Source: Prochlorococcus sp. AG-363-A03 | GTDB taxonomy: Bacteria; Cyanobacteriota; Cyanobacteriia; PCC-6307; Cyanobiaceae | NCBI GenBank assembly: GCA_003280445.1 | Contig: QCEW01000003.1 | Span: 1-64,000, forward strand | DNA: 64,000 nucleotides | Direction: 5' to 3' | Shown here: one piece after another, positions 36,859-46,471 of the stretch | Layout of the letters: every line of letters starts with the position of its first letter | Position numbering within the stretch: position 1 is the stretch's first letter | Made by a program: the position numbers and the translations under genes | Notes under the pieces: generated by a model | What the model saw: only the letters and a program-made list of their open reading frames with translations | Database searches by the model: none | What the model was told of the DNA's origin: nothing

Positions 36859-37572
36859 ATGTCACTTTATAGATTTCAAAAGAAAATATCTGATTTTGGT
36901 CTTTTATCAAGACTGAAAGCTGATCTACTCATAAAACAAGGAAGAGTAAAATTCAATTATAGACAAGCTATTCCGAGAGAGAAATTAGATCCCCCCTCTG
37001 ATTATATTTTAGTTGACGAAAAAGATTTACCTAAGAAGTTAAATCATAAAGTTTTCCTATTAAATAAACCTTATGAAGTCATATCAAGCTGCCAAGATAA
37101 TCACGGAAGGCAAACAATTTTAAGCTTAATTCCATCAGACTTACGTCATGGAATGCATTATATCGGAAGACTAGATTTTGATGGCAGAGGAGCCATTATA
37201 TTGATCAATAATGGAGACGTAACGCTAAGACTTACACATCCAAAGTACTCACACTCAAAAACATCTCTAATCTGGGTAAGTGGTCAGCCAAGTCAATCAA
37301 TATTAGATAATTGGAGAAGAGGAATTTTACTTGATGGCAAAATGACAATGCCAGCAAGAATAGAAGTATTAGATAGAGTAAATTGCATTACTCTTCTAAA
37401 AGTGATTCTAAAAGAGGGTCGCAAACGCCAAATTCTTAGAATAGCAACTCTTATTGGTCATCCAGCGAAAGATTTGCAAAGACCATCGATCTCAAATATA
37501 AAATCAAATGGACTACAAGAAGAGGAATGGAGAGAGCTAAAGAAAGAGGAATGGATTTCAATTATTAATTAA
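36859..37572 (+). CDS. rRNA pseudouridine synthase (RsuA/RluB/RluE family)
   Basis: This 237-residue protein has an N-terminal S4 RNA-binding segment (about 10-60, LLSRLKADLLIKQGRVKF) and the catalytic motif GRLDFDGRGAIILINNGD, whose first Asp is the nucleophile. The later LKEGRKRQILRIATLIGHPA is conserved. This is the RsuA/RluB-type architecture, acting on 23S or 16S rRNA. The exact target cannot be read from the sequence. The usual LDYDTSG is LDFDGRG here, a variant I believe occurs in other cyanobacteria. The RodZ-like gene follows. Confidence 0.9.
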   Translation: MSLYRFQKKISDFGLLSRLKADLLIKQGRVKFNYRQAIPREKLDPPSDYILVDEKDLPKKLNHKVFLLNKPYEVISSCQDNHGRQTILSLIPSDLRHGMHYIGRLDFDGRGAIILINNGDVTLRLTHPKYSHSKTSLIWVSGQPSQSILDNWRRGILLDGKMTMPARIEVLDRVNCITLLKVILKEGRKRQILRIATLIGHPAKDLQRPSISNIKSNGLQEEEWRELKKEEWISIIN

Positions 37573-37586
37573 AATATTTGTATTTT

Positions 37587-38120
37587 ATGGCTTTTAATTT
37601 TCTCTCTAAAAAACCCTCATCAGATTTATCAGATCTACCAGATAAACCTTTTTCTGAGAATGATTTTTCTGAAGCAATTAATTTATTTAAAACTGAAAGA
37701 AAGAAAACTGGTATTTCATTAGAGCAGTTATCAAAGGAGACGAAAATTTCAAGAAATGTACTAATAGCTATTGAAAATGGATGGAAAAAATATTTACCAG
37801 AAAAAACTTATTTAATTTCAATGGTTAAAAGTCTTGAGATTAAGCTCAATTTAGAAAAAGGGAGTTTAGATGGTTTGATAATACGAAAAAGAAATTTTAA
37901 TAATATATCTAATTTTAAATTTAATTTTATAAATATAGACTTTCTAAACAGCTGGATTGGAAGCTTAATATATATTATCTTTATGCTTTTATCTATATTA
38001 GCGCTTAATAGTCAACAAAGATACCTTATCAAAATAAATAGTGTTTCTACCGAACCAATAATTATAGAAAAGACTATTATAAAGAATAGAGATATAATTA
38101 ATAATCAAAAAGAACAATAG
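37587..38120 (+). CDS. RodZ-like helix-turn-helix membrane protein, truncated tail
   Basis: I start this 177-residue protein at the ATG at 37587. A TTG three codons upstream is less likely. A Cro/RodZ-type helix-turn-helix (about 35-100, KKTGISLEQLSKETKISR then NVLIAIENGW) is followed by a single membrane helix (about 122-144, NSWIGSLIYIIFMLLSILAL). The tail is only about 30 residues, whereas classical RodZ has a large periplasmic domain. RodZ links MreB to the envelope. Here the periplasmic part is nearly gone. It converges on malQ with 4 bp between the stops. Confidence 0.75.
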   Translation: MAFNFLSKKPSSDLSDLPDKPFSENDFSEAINLFKTERKKTGISLEQLSKETKISRNVLIAIENGWKKYLPEKTYLISMVKSLEIKLNLEKGSLDGLIIRKRNFNNISNFKFNFINIDFLNSWIGSLIYIIFMLLSILALNSQQRYLIKINSVSTEPIIIEKTIIKNRDIINNQKEQ

Positions 38121-38124
38121 TTCT

Positions 38125-39621
38125 TTATCTTTTATTTGATTGAGCTAACTCACCATACTTTTTTAAAGCCTCTTGAACATTAGTATCATTTCTCGATAAT
38201 CGCCATGACCAATTATTTTCAATTGACCCAGGTTTATTTAATCGAGATTTATCATCAAGATTTAATAAATCTTGCATGGGCGCTACAAATAATTTGGCTT
38301 TGGTTTCCATGCCAATTCGGATTAATTCCCATGAAGTGAAATTCTCATAATCATTAATCCTTTCTCTGATTTGTTCTTTTCTATCTTGATCAATTTCTCT
38401 CCACCAGCCTTGGGAAGTTGAATTATCGTGAGTCCCTGTATAAACAATGCAATTTTCATCTTTAATATTCTCTGGCAAGTAAGGATTATCTAGATTTCCA
38501 TCAAAAGCAAATTGAAGTATCTTCATTCCTGCTAATTCATAGTCATCACGTAACTTCTCGACTTTTGATGTAATGATGCCTAAATCTTCAGCAACTAAAG
38601 GAAGCAAACCACTGCAATCTTTTTTGATTAAACGAAGTATCTCTTTCCCAGGAGAGGGCAACCAAAAACCATTCTCAGCTGTTTTATCTTCACCAGGAAT
38701 TGCCCAAAAAGCTTCAAGAGCGCGAAAATGATCAAGACGTAATAAATCAACCTGTTCTAAATGCCTTGAAATTCTTTTTCTCCACCATCTAAATTTACTA
38801 GCTTTGTGCCTGCTCCAACGATAAACAGGGTTCCCCCAAAGCTGCCCAGTATCAGAGAAATAATCAGGAGGGACTCCACTTTGAAGGAATGTATCTGAAT
38901 TATTTAAAATAGAAAATAATGATCGATTACTCCATACATCGGCACTATCTTTTGAAACATAGAAAGGGACATCTCCAAATAAAAAAATTCCTAGATTTTT
39001 TGCAAGTTTTCTGATTGATTTCCATTGCCGGTCCAAATGCCATTGAAGTAGATTATGGCCTAACAATTCTCTCCGGTTATTTTTTTTCCAACTTGCTAAT
39101 TCTTTCTTATCCCGAACTGCATATTTATCTGGCCATTTCCACCATGGAAGCTCATTGTTTTGAATTTTTAGCTCCATAAATGTGGAATGGTCATCTAACC
39201 AAAATTGCCTTGAGCACCATATTTCAAACTCTTCTTGAATGGCTCTATTCTGTTTGTCCCAATAATCAACCAAAGAAGAACGTAAGGAATTAACTTTTGA
39301 ATTAGCTAATTGAAAATCAACTCTCGTATCAAAATAATCATTTCCAGAAGTGGAATTTTCGTGATTATCAGCTAAAAAGCCGTCTCGCACTAAGTCATTC
39401 TGATCAAGGAACCATGGGTTAAAAGCAAAACTTGAAGGAGAACTATAAGGAGAACCAAATGAATCAGTTGGTGCAAGAGGTAAAAATTGCCAAACTCCTA
39501 TCCCAGATGATGCAAGTTCATTAAGCCATACTCTTGCTGGGTTACCAAAACTACCGCAGACAGGACAATCAGGTAATGAGGTTGGATGAAGAAGGATTCC
39601 TGAATTTCTTTCCAATTTCAC
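38125..39621 (-). CDS. malQ: 4-alpha-glucanotransferase (GH77)
   Basis: This amylomaltase disproportionates malto-oligosaccharides during glycogen turnover. The 498-residue protein starts with RNSGILLHPTSLPDCPVCG and has the GH77 nucleophile region LRLDHFRALEAFWAIPG (about residue 295), the acid/base region LVAEDLGIIT, and YTGTHDNSTSQGWW with the conserved His-Asp. The length is normal for the bacterial/plant DPE1 type. It is convergent with the RodZ-like gene. Upstream of its start is the longest gene-free gap of the window. Confidence 0.96.
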   Translation of the reverse strand: MKLERNSGILLHPTSLPDCPVCGSFGNPARVWLNELASSGIGVWQFLPLAPTDSFGSPYSSPSSFAFNPWFLDQNDLVRDGFLADNHENSTSGNDYFDTRVDFQLANSKVNSLRSSLVDYWDKQNRAIQEEFEIWCSRQFWLDDHSTFMELKIQNNELPWWKWPDKYAVRDKKELASWKKNNRRELLGHNLLQWHLDRQWKSIRKLAKNLGIFLFGDVPFYVSKDSADVWSNRSLFSILNNSDTFLQSGVPPDYFSDTGQLWGNPVYRWSRHKASKFRWWRKRISRHLEQVDLLRLDHFRALEAFWAIPGEDKTAENGFWLPSPGKEILRLIKKDCSGLLPLVAEDLGIITSKVEKLRDDYELAGMKILQFAFDGNLDNPYLPENIKDENCIVYTGTHDNSTSQGWWREIDQDRKEQIRERINDYENFTSWELIRIGMETKAKLFVAPMQDLLNLDDKSRLNKPGSIENNWSWRLSRNDTNVQEALKKYGELAQSNKR

Positions 39622-40247
39622 TTTTTGTTATCTCTAAAAAAATACGAAAGAAATACTAATAGTTCTAATTTTTTATTAAGTTAAAAATGAATTCCATTGT
39701 GAAATGGGAAACTTTTTCTAAAAAATCAAAAAAATAAATTTAGCATTTAGATATTAACAAATCTATTAATAATCTAAACATTTATATTAGAAAAACTAAA
39801 TTTTTTTCTTGAGTTTAAAAAAATCTTGGAGCTATTTCTTTACCCAATAGCATTATCTATTCGAACAGTCTAATACGATTTCGAATCAAGCAATACAAAA
39901 GAAGTTTGATTCATCTGAAGATTTTATATTTTTTATTCCAAAAAAACTCCTACTTATAAAGGGCCAAGTACCTAATTCAAGCTCTCTTGAATGTGTGATT
40001 TCAGCAAAATCAAAATTGAAATTCGATAAAACTTATCCTTAAGTTAAATTATTAATGTTTTCAAAAGAAAATTCTTCAGATAAAATTTCTTTTACTCAAT
40101 CAACCCAAAAAGAAGACAGGGCAAAGGTTTCTGGTTAAAAAAAAGATGATGATATCTTGTAAGAAAAAATAAAAAAAAGCTTTTAGATGATCAGGGATCA
40201 ACATGAAGGTAGATTAGTAAATATTATTTCTTGCTTGCGTTGGAACC
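39622..40247. other. 626-bp gene-free region between malQ and prs
   Basis: This is the longest gap in the window and is very AT-rich. It must hold the promoters of malQ (minus) and prs (plus). One frame is open without a start codon from 39851 to 40042 (63 codons). A separate 27-codon frame starts at ATG 40055 and stops at 40138. Neither has family resemblance that I can see. An A-rich run with a CTTTTAG segment near 40170-40185 is not a convincing terminator. A decayed gene, a small RNA or simply a long leader are all possible. Confidence 0.5.
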
Positions 40248-41243
40248 GTGACCAGTTTTATCACTGCAGCGCATCCTGAGCCTACTAGTCTTGAGCATGA
40301 CACTAATAGACTCAGATTAATTAGTGGGACATCCAATACAGCATTAGCCAATGAAATTGCGGCTTATATGGGGATAACGAATGTCCCTTTAGTTTCAAAA
40401 AGGTTTGCGGATGGAGAGCTCTATGTTCAAATACAGCAATCAATTAGAGGGTGTGATGTTTTTCTAATACAACCAACCTGTGCTCCTGTTAATGACAGTT
40501 TAATGGAGCTTATGATCATGGTGGATGCTTGCAAAAGAGCATCTGCCAGACAAATTACAGCTGTAATTCCATACTTTGGTTACGCAAGAGCAGACAGAAA
40601 AACAGCAGGTAGAGAGTCAATAACTGCGAAACTAACCGCAAATATTCTTGTTAAATCCGGCGTAGATAGAGTACTAGCAATGGATTTGCATTCAGCACAA
40701 ATCCAAGGTTATTTTGATATCCCATGCGATCACATATATGGTTCACCAGTTTTAGTTGATTATCTATCAACTATGAAACTTGATGAAATCGTAGTCGTAT
40801 CTCCTGATGTAGGTGGTGTAGCGAGAGCGAGAGCTTTTGCTAAGCAAATGAAGGACTCACCTCTAGCCATTATTGACAAACGTCGCTCAGGGCATAATGT
40901 TGCCGAAAGCCTCACAGTTATAGGAGAGGTATCTGGCAAAACTGCAATATTGATCGATGACATGATTGACACTGGAGGCACTATTTGCGCAGGAGCTGAA
41001 TTACTTAGGAAAGAGGGTGCAAAAAAAGTTATTGCATGTGCATCTCATGCTGTTTTCTCTCCACCTGCTTACGAGAGACTTTCAAAAGAAGGCCTTTTTG
41101 AACAGGTCATAGTAACTAATAGTATTCCAGTTCCTAATAATTTAGATTTCTCACAATTAAAGGTCTTATCAGTTGCAAATATGCTTGGAGAAGCTATCTG
41201 GAGGATTCATGAAGAAAGTTCTGTTAGCTCAATGTTCAGATAA
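40248..41243 (+). CDS. prs: Ribose-phosphate pyrophosphokinase (PRPP synthase)
   Basis: This enzyme makes PRPP for nucleotide, histidine and tryptophan synthesis. The 331-residue protein starts at GTG and has NDSLMELMIMVDACKRASA, the ATP loop IPYFGYARADRKTAGRESI, the metal-binding DLHSAQIQGYFDIPCDH and the PRPP motif ILIDDMIDTGGTICAGAELL, so it is a class I enzyme. About 18 extra N-terminal residues precede the conserved core. It is tail-to-tail with pepN. Confidence 0.97.
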   Translation: MTSFITAAHPEPTSLEHDTNRLRLISGTSNTALANEIAAYMGITNVPLVSKRFADGELYVQIQQSIRGCDVFLIQPTCAPVNDSLMELMIMVDACKRASARQITAVIPYFGYARADRKTAGRESITAKLTANILVKSGVDRVLAMDLHSAQIQGYFDIPCDHIYGSPVLVDYLSTMKLDEIVVVSPDVGGVARARAFAKQMKDSPLAIIDKRRSGHNVAESLTVIGEVSGKTAILIDDMIDTGGTICAGAELLRKEGAKKVIACASHAVFSPPAYERLSKEGLFEQVIVTNSIPVPNNLDFSQLKVLSVANMLGEAIWRIHEESSVSSMFR

Positions 41244-41253
41244 TTTTCTAAAT

Positions 41254-43875
41254 TTACTTCAAAATTAGTTCTACTACCTCTTTTGTATTTGAAGATATGT
41301 TTGCATTATTTATTTTTAGTATTGATATATACATACTTTCCTTATTTTTATCTACATAAGTTTTCCATTTACTGAAAATTTTCACCATTCTTGAAGCTGT
41401 TATTGGATTAATTTTATCTACTTCTATTAATTTATCAGCCATAAATAAATAACCTTGTCCATCAAGAGAATGAAATAACTCAATATTTTTACTAAAACCT
41501 CCTAAAACAGCTCGAATTGCATTTGGAGCCTTCCAATCAAATTTAGAATGTGATAACAATTTTTCAATAAAATCAATTCCTTTCTTATTAGGTCTTGAGG
41601 CCTCATAAGCGAACCAAGAATCTAAAACCACAGGATTATCTTTCCAAAGATTGTAGAATAAATTAGAAGCTTCTTCTGTCTCAGTGCTGTCAAGTGGCTT
41701 TAATGCCTCTAGAGCTGACCTTGCGATAGTCATTGAAGAATGATTAATTGAATCAACACAATTCTTTTGAACATTTTTATCCCCTGCAAGAGTTAAAAAA
41801 GACCAAATAGTTCCTAATAGTTTTCTTTCTCCTTTACCCATTGGCCATTCATCATTAATATTTACTAATAGATTTTCAGCTATTATTCTTAACTCCTGGA
41901 GGATATCATTAGCAATTAAAGTTTTAAAATTCAAAGACTCTTTATAAATATTTATGGGATTAACTTTATCGAATAACGATTCTAATTCTGCAAAACCAGG
42001 GATTGTTAAAAGAGTTGCCAAGAAAAAAGGATCTTTAATTTCTAATGGATTTATAAATTTTTTAATAGCATTAATAAACCTATCTTCCAATGAATAATTT
42101 GGCTGATTGCAAATCCTACTTTTAATGATTTCACGCATCAAATATTGACAAGAGTCCCATCTGGAAAAATAATCATTATCGTTTAAGAACAGAAAAAGAT
42201 AGTCTTCTATAGACAAATCGGATTCCCAAACGACAGGGGATGAGAAACCTCTGAAAAGAGATAAAACTGGAGGTTCATTTTCACCTGGGATAGTATTGAT
42301 TTTGAGATTCTTTATATTCTTATCTAAAACGAATAAAGAGTCTTCAGCTATAGCTTTGTATCCTTTTGCTCTGCTATAACAAGAATAAAGAACTGGTATA
42401 ACCATTTCAACATTTTCATTGTTTTTCTCATCTTCTATTTTCTGCTCAAAAGAAACATTCAAAATTGATTTTTCTGAATCCCATGATTGATTTATATAAA
42501 CTTTTGGAGTACCAGATTTATAATACCAGTTTAGAAATTTCGTTACATCAAAAGGACAATTTTTTTCCTCTAAATAGGCTCCTTTTATTAACGAATTTAT
42601 AAAATCTTCTGTTGTAGCAGCGCACCCATCAAAAGTATTAATATAAAGATTAATGCCTCTAAAAAACTTCTCTTTACCTAACAATATCTCAAGCATTCTT
42701 ATCAACTCAGCCCCCTTTTCATATATTGTTGTTGTATAAAAATTATCAATAGCTACATACTCTCTAGGCTTCACAGCGTGTGATGTTGGTCCCTTATCTT
42801 CAGCAAATTGAAAATTCCTAAGAAATGAAACATCTTCTATTCTTTTTATACCTGCACTATGAAGATCTGAAGTAAAGGATTGATCTCTATATACTGTAAG
42901 TCCTTCTTTTAATGAAAGCTGAAACCAATCTCGACATGTAATTCTATTTCCAGTCCAATTGTGAAAATATTCGTGAGCTATTACACCTTCTATCCTCTCT
43001 AATTCTTCATCAGTTGCTGTCTCTGAGTCTGCCAATACCAACTTTGAATTGAAAATATTTAATCCCTTATTTTCCATAGCTCCCATATTAAAATGCCTTA
43101 CAGCGACAATTTTATATTCATCTAAATCATATTCAAGATTATAATTATCCTCATCCCACTTCATTGCTTTTTTGAGAGAATTTATTGCATGAATTGTATA
43201 TTTCTCATCACCAGATTCAACGTAAATTTTAATATCAATCAATCTTCCTGAATTTGTAACATATGTATCTGATACTGAATTTAATTTACCAGCGACTAAA
43301 GCGAATAAATAGCAAGGCTTAGGGAAAGGGTCTTCCCAGATAATTTCATGTCTACGACTATTATTTTTTAGATTTCCTGAATACTTCTTATTCCCATTTG
43401 ACAATAATACAGGATATAAATCTTTATCTGCTTCTAATCTTACTTTATACTTACTTAATACATCTGGCCTATCTGGATGATAACAGATACTTCTAAACCC
43501 TTCTGCTTCACATTGCGTAGTCAACATTTCCGAGCTTAAGTATAAACCTTCTAGTGATGTATTTCTATAAGGGTTTATTTGAGATTTTATTTTTAATTCA
43601 AATTCTGATAATGGAGGACTGTCTATAATCAAGTCTTTATCTGAAAGTGAATATTGATCTGACTTCAATTCTTTTCCATTTATTGATATTGATAATAAGT
43701 TAATTTGATTACCCTGAAGAATAAGCTTTGAAGATTCTTTTAGCTTTGGCTTAATTATCATTAAAGAATGGACAACAACATAATCAGTGCCAATGTCAAA
43801 ATCTAAATATATATCTGGTATTAAATAAGGATATTCAACATAGTCTAATAATTTAACAGATTTCTGAGTTGACAT
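41254..43875 (-). CDS. pepN: Aminopeptidase N (M1 family)
   Basis: This 873-residue zinc aminopeptidase has the exopeptidase motif GAMENKGLNIFN and the zinc site HEYFHNW (HExxH, around residue 300). The third ligand is the Glu in LKEGLTVYRDQSF, 18 residues after the second His. The length and the C-terminal helical domain match E. coli-type PepN. It is cytoplasmic, with no signal peptide, and recycles peptides. It follows the lipoprotein gene on the same strand with a 29-bp gap. Confidence 0.97.
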   Translation of the reverse strand: MSTQKSVKLLDYVEYPYLIPDIYLDFDIGTDYVVVHSLMIIKPKLKESSKLILQGNQINLLSISINGKELKSDQYSLSDKDLIIDSPPLSEFELKIKSQINPYRNTSLEGLYLSSEMLTTQCEAEGFRSICYHPDRPDVLSKYKVRLEADKDLYPVLLSNGNKKYSGNLKNNSRRHEIIWEDPFPKPCYLFALVAGKLNSVSDTYVTNSGRLIDIKIYVESGDEKYTIHAINSLKKAMKWDEDNYNLEYDLDEYKIVAVRHFNMGAMENKGLNIFNSKLVLADSETATDEELERIEGVIAHEYFHNWTGNRITCRDWFQLSLKEGLTVYRDQSFTSDLHSAGIKRIEDVSFLRNFQFAEDKGPTSHAVKPREYVAIDNFYTTTIYEKGAELIRMLEILLGKEKFFRGINLYINTFDGCAATTEDFINSLIKGAYLEEKNCPFDVTKFLNWYYKSGTPKVYINQSWDSEKSILNVSFEQKIEDEKNNENVEMVIPVLYSCYSRAKGYKAIAEDSLFVLDKNIKNLKINTIPGENEPPVLSLFRGFSSPVVWESDLSIEDYLFLFLNDNDYFSRWDSCQYLMREIIKSRICNQPNYSLEDRFINAIKKFINPLEIKDPFFLATLLTIPGFAELESLFDKVNPINIYKESLNFKTLIANDILQELRIIAENLLVNINDEWPMGKGERKLLGTIWSFLTLAGDKNVQKNCVDSINHSSMTIARSALEALKPLDSTETEEASNLFYNLWKDNPVVLDSWFAYEASRPNKKGIDFIEKLLSHSKFDWKAPNAIRAVLGGFSKNIELFHSLDGQGYLFMADKLIEVDKINPITASRMVKIFSKWKTYVDKNKESMYISILKINNANISSNTKEVVELILK

Positions 43876-43904
43876 ATTAAATAATTTTTATTTAAAAATT
43901 CAAT

Positions 43905-44366
43905 TTATTTCTTTTGGTTTAATTGTTCAACAGCCTTTGAGAATTTTTCCTTATCTACTTCTGGAACCATATCAGGACAATTTTTAATGGCACCATCAAG
44001 GATTTGCAAAACTGCTCCATTATAAATATTTTTGTCTGGTATTTTTTCTTTTCCTAATTCTTTAATAAGTCCCCCATGCCTACTTGAAATAAGCAACGCA
44101 TAATTTTTCGCCGCCAAGGAGATAGCCTTTGGAAATTCAACGTCAATCTGCCTTGCCATACAGAGATAGCTAATTCCTATTTGTCTGTATAAAAAAATAT
44201 CTTCATCATCAGCAGGAATAAAATTAACTTCCTTTTTATCAGAATTAATTTTAGTTGGATTAGATTCTGACTTTATGGAAGAACTGCAACTTGATAAAAG
44301 TATTGAAGCGACAAAAACAGACATAGCCAAGATTATTTTTCTTGGAGATTTTTTCATTTTTCTCAA
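43905..44366 (-). CDS. Predicted lipoprotein of unknown function
   Basis: This 153-residue protein has a basic N-terminus, a hydrophobic segment and the lipobox ILLSSC (Cys27), so it is probably membrane-anchored by a lipid. The mature part has a polar linker (about 28-50) and then a helical region, DIFLYRQIGISYLCMARQID, which continues through SLAAKNYALLISSRHGG to the end. Two cysteines (in YLCMA and KNCPD) remain in the mature part. The family is not recognised. It lies upstream of pepN on the same strand. Confidence 0.65.
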   Translation of the reverse strand: MRKMKKSPRKIILAMSVFVASILLSSCSSSIKSESNPTKINSDKKEVNFIPADDEDIFLYRQIGISYLCMARQIDVEFPKAISLAAKNYALLISSRHGGLIKELGKEKIPDKNIYNGAVLQILDGAIKNCPDMVPEVDKEKFSKAVEQLNQKK

Positions 44367-44483
44367 GTGATTTTAGTCCGTAAGATAAATCTTATTAAGC
44401 AAAAAATTTTACAAAAATTCTTCACTTGCAAATTAAATCCATAATATACATTGAGGTCAGTCAAAACAGATTTTATAAAGTCG

Positions 44484-45041
44484 TCAGTTGGGATTCTTAA
44501 TCCTTATTTCATGGTGGTTTTCAACTATTTTTAACTTATCATTAAACCAACTATAGATATTTCTGGATCTAAATTTATCTTGGTCTATTAAGCGTGTATG
44601 TTCCAATACATGCCAATTATCGTAGTTGGACTCAAAGATCAATTCGTGTTCATCAACCTGCCTAATGTTAGATATTCCTGAAGAGTCAGATAAATAAGAA
44701 CAATCACGTATTAGTTGATGACCTTGTAATCGAGCAGTTATTTCTCCTTCACTTTTATAAGTTGGTCTTTTGATAAAAAAATCTTTTTCATCTTCGCACC
44801 ACCACTTAAACCGATAGCTTTCAAATTCCGAATCACTTTGGATTAACTTGCTGACATTTATGTACATTTCTAAGTTAATTGCCTTTTCTTTATCAAAAAA
44901 ATATTGTCTTCTAGAATGCCATAAACCAATGTTTCGAGTAAACCAACGCTTTAAATTACTATCAAAATCAATTCTAAGTCTATCAATACCTACTGAAGAG
45001 CTTCTAGTTCTTTCAATACCAGATGTATGAGAAATAGCCAT
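44484..45041 (-). CDS. Possible CpeS/CpcS-like lipocalin-fold protein
   Basis: This 185-residue soluble protein contains RWFTRNIGLWHSRRQYFF (32-49), then alternating strands rich in Trp, Tyr and charged residues, ending ENHHEIRI. The N-terminal G-x-W-x-S-x-R pattern recalls CpeS-type phycobiliprotein lyases. I put this at low confidence, since Prochlorococcus has at most a remnant phycoerythrin system and related lipocalin-like proteins exist. It is divergent from sasA. Other possible roles are bilin or tetrapyrrole binding, or something unrelated. Confidence 0.5.
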   Translation of the reverse strand: MAISHTSGIERTRSSSVGIDRLRIDFDSNLKRWFTRNIGLWHSRRQYFFDKEKAINLEMYINVSKLIQSDSEFESYRFKWWCEDEKDFFIKRPTYKSEGEITARLQGHQLIRDCSYLSDSSGISNIRQVDEHELIFESNYDNWHVLEHTRLIDQDKFRSRNIYSWFNDKLKIVENHHEIRIKNPN

Positions 45042-45129
45042 TTCCTGGAATTGAGAGATTTAAAAGTATTCATTTAATTATTAGCTAATACCTAAAATGA
45101 GTCTCATTACCTTAAGGTATGCGTAATTA

Positions 45130-46293
45130 TTGAGATTGCTCGACACTGTGGATAGTGCCGAAGCTAATGATAGACAGCAGTTAAAACTGTTGCTTGTGGC
45201 ATCTCGCCACCATCTCTCAAGGAGAGATATTCGATCGTTAATTGAATTTTTTGAAAGAGAAGATTGTGGATTCAACGTTAATCTAGAATTTTCAGACCCT
45301 TCTGACAATCCTGAATTACTAGAGCTTTATAGATTAGTAGCCCTTCCTGCTTTAATAAAATTAGAACCTTCACCTAAACAAATCTTTGCTGGGAGTTCGA
45401 TTTTTTCACAGGTAAAAAGTTGGGTCCCAAGATGGCAAAATGAAGTTCTTATTAATGGAGAGGGAATAAGTCTTAGAGCTAAAACACTTGAATCCAATCA
45501 AACACAAAAAGAGCTTCTTCTAGAGGATGATCTTCTAGTTCTCCGACAAGAAAATGAAACACTCACAAAAAAAATACATTCGCAAGAAAGTCTTCTAAGG
45601 ATGGTTGCACATGAATTAAGAACTCCATTAACGGCAGCTGGTTTAGCTCTTCAAAGTCAAAAACTAGGTCAAATAAGTATGTCTAAATTTCAAGAGGTTT
45701 TAAAAAGAAGGCTAGAAGAAATTGAATTACTTTCCAAAGACTTATTAGAAGTTGGAAGTACTAGATGGGAAACTTTGTTTAATCCTCAGAAAATTGATCT
45801 TGCAAGCATATCGGCTGAGGCAATACTCGAGCTTGAAAAGCTATGGCTTAATCGCAAAATACAAATAAATACAGACATCCCATCTGATTTACCCGCAGTG
45901 TTCGCGGATCAAAGAAGAATGATGCAGGTTTTGTTAAACCTAATAGAAAATGCTTTGAAATTTTCCGAAGACGAAGGTGAAATTTTTATAACAATGCTTC
46001 ACAGAACAAATCAATGGGTTGAAGTAATTGTGCGAGATAATGGACCGGGTATCCCTACAGAAGAACAGCAAAGAATATTTGTTGATCGAGTAAGACTTCC
46101 ACAAACTTCTCAAGAGACAATTGGCTTTGGCATTGGACTTTCAGTTTGTAGAAGAATTGTTGAAGTGCATGGTGGCAAGATCTGGGTGGTTTCTAAACCA
46201 ACTGAAGGTGCATGTTTCTACTTCACCGTTCCTGTATGGAGAGGCCAAAATAAGGTTCAAGAAGCCTTGACGAGTGGCAAGGCGGGCCCGTAA
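45130..46293 (+). CDS. sasA: Circadian input/output sensor kinase SasA
   Basis: This 387-residue histidine kinase has an N-terminal KaiB-like thioredoxin domain (about 16-103, [20 protein letters not shown]) that in SasA binds KaiC. A coiled linker leads to the HisKA box [15 protein letters not shown] (His161) and an ATPase domain with [26 protein letters not shown] and [20 protein letters not shown]. SasA passes the KaiC phosphorylation signal to RpaA. The start is a TTG at 45130. A second TTG two codons later is equally possible. tRNA-Glu follows. Confidence 0.93.
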   Translation: MRLLDTVDSAEANDRQQLKLLLVASRHHLSRRDIRSLIEFFEREDCGFNVNLEFSDPSDNPELLELYRLVALPALIKLEPSPKQIFAGSSIFSQVKSWVPRWQNEVLINGEGISLRAKTLESNQTQKELLLEDDLLVLRQENETLTKKIHSQESLLRMVAHELRTPLTAAGLALQSQKLGQISMSKFQEVLKRRLEEIELLSKDLLEVGSTRWETLFNPQKIDLASISAEAILELEKLWLNRKIQINTDIPSDLPAVFADQRRMMQVLLNLIENALKFSEDEGEIFITMLHRTNQWVEVIVRDNGPGIPTEEQQRIFVDRVRLPQTSQETIGFGIGLSVCRRIVEVHGGKIWVVSKPTEGACFYFTVPVWRGQNKVQEALTSGKAGP

Positions 46294-46343
46294 CTTTCAA
46301 TTGTGATAGGCAATTGCTTATTAAGTGATTTATCACTTCATCT

Positions 46344-46416
46344 GGCCCCATCGTCTAGAGGCCTAGGACACCTCCCTTTCACGGAGGCGACAGGGGTTCG
46401 AATCCCCTTGGGGCTA
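46344..46416 (+). tRNA. trnE: tRNA-Glu (anticodon UUC)
   Basis: The 73-nt cloverleaf has acceptor arms GGCCCCA and TGGGGCT, an anticodon stem CCTCC/GGAGG with loop CTTTCAC (anticodon TTC), and a T arm CAGGGGTTCGAATCCCCTT. The discriminator base is A, and no CCA is encoded. G1-U72 pairing is seen, as I recall in other cyanobacterial tRNA-Glu genes. In this group the charged tRNA also feeds chlorophyll and heme synthesis through glutamyl-tRNA reductase. It is followed by a hairpin terminator. Confidence 0.97.
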
Positions 46417-46432
46417 TAAATAAAATTTATTG

Positions 46433-46471
46433 AAAACCTTCAATTGGGCTATATCCTTTCGAAGGTTTTTT
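46433..46471 (+). terminator. Intrinsic terminator after tRNA-Glu
   Basis: AAAACCTTC (46433-46441) pairs with GAAGGTTTT (46461-46469) to form a 9-bp stem with a 19-nt loop. The run of T residues continues to 46471. It lies 17 bases after the tRNA, which is the expected position. It is one of very few convincing hairpin terminators in the window. Confidence 0.65.

Noticed and set aside
40055..40138. 27-codon frame as a small gene, possibly an Hli-type protein
   Set aside because: No chlorophyll-binding or membrane motif is present, it is too short, and no clear ribosome site is seen. It is kept only as part of the gap description.
45081..45308. 75-codon minus-strand frame at the start of sasA
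   Set aside because: Antisense to the KaiB-like domain, which is clearly the coding strand.
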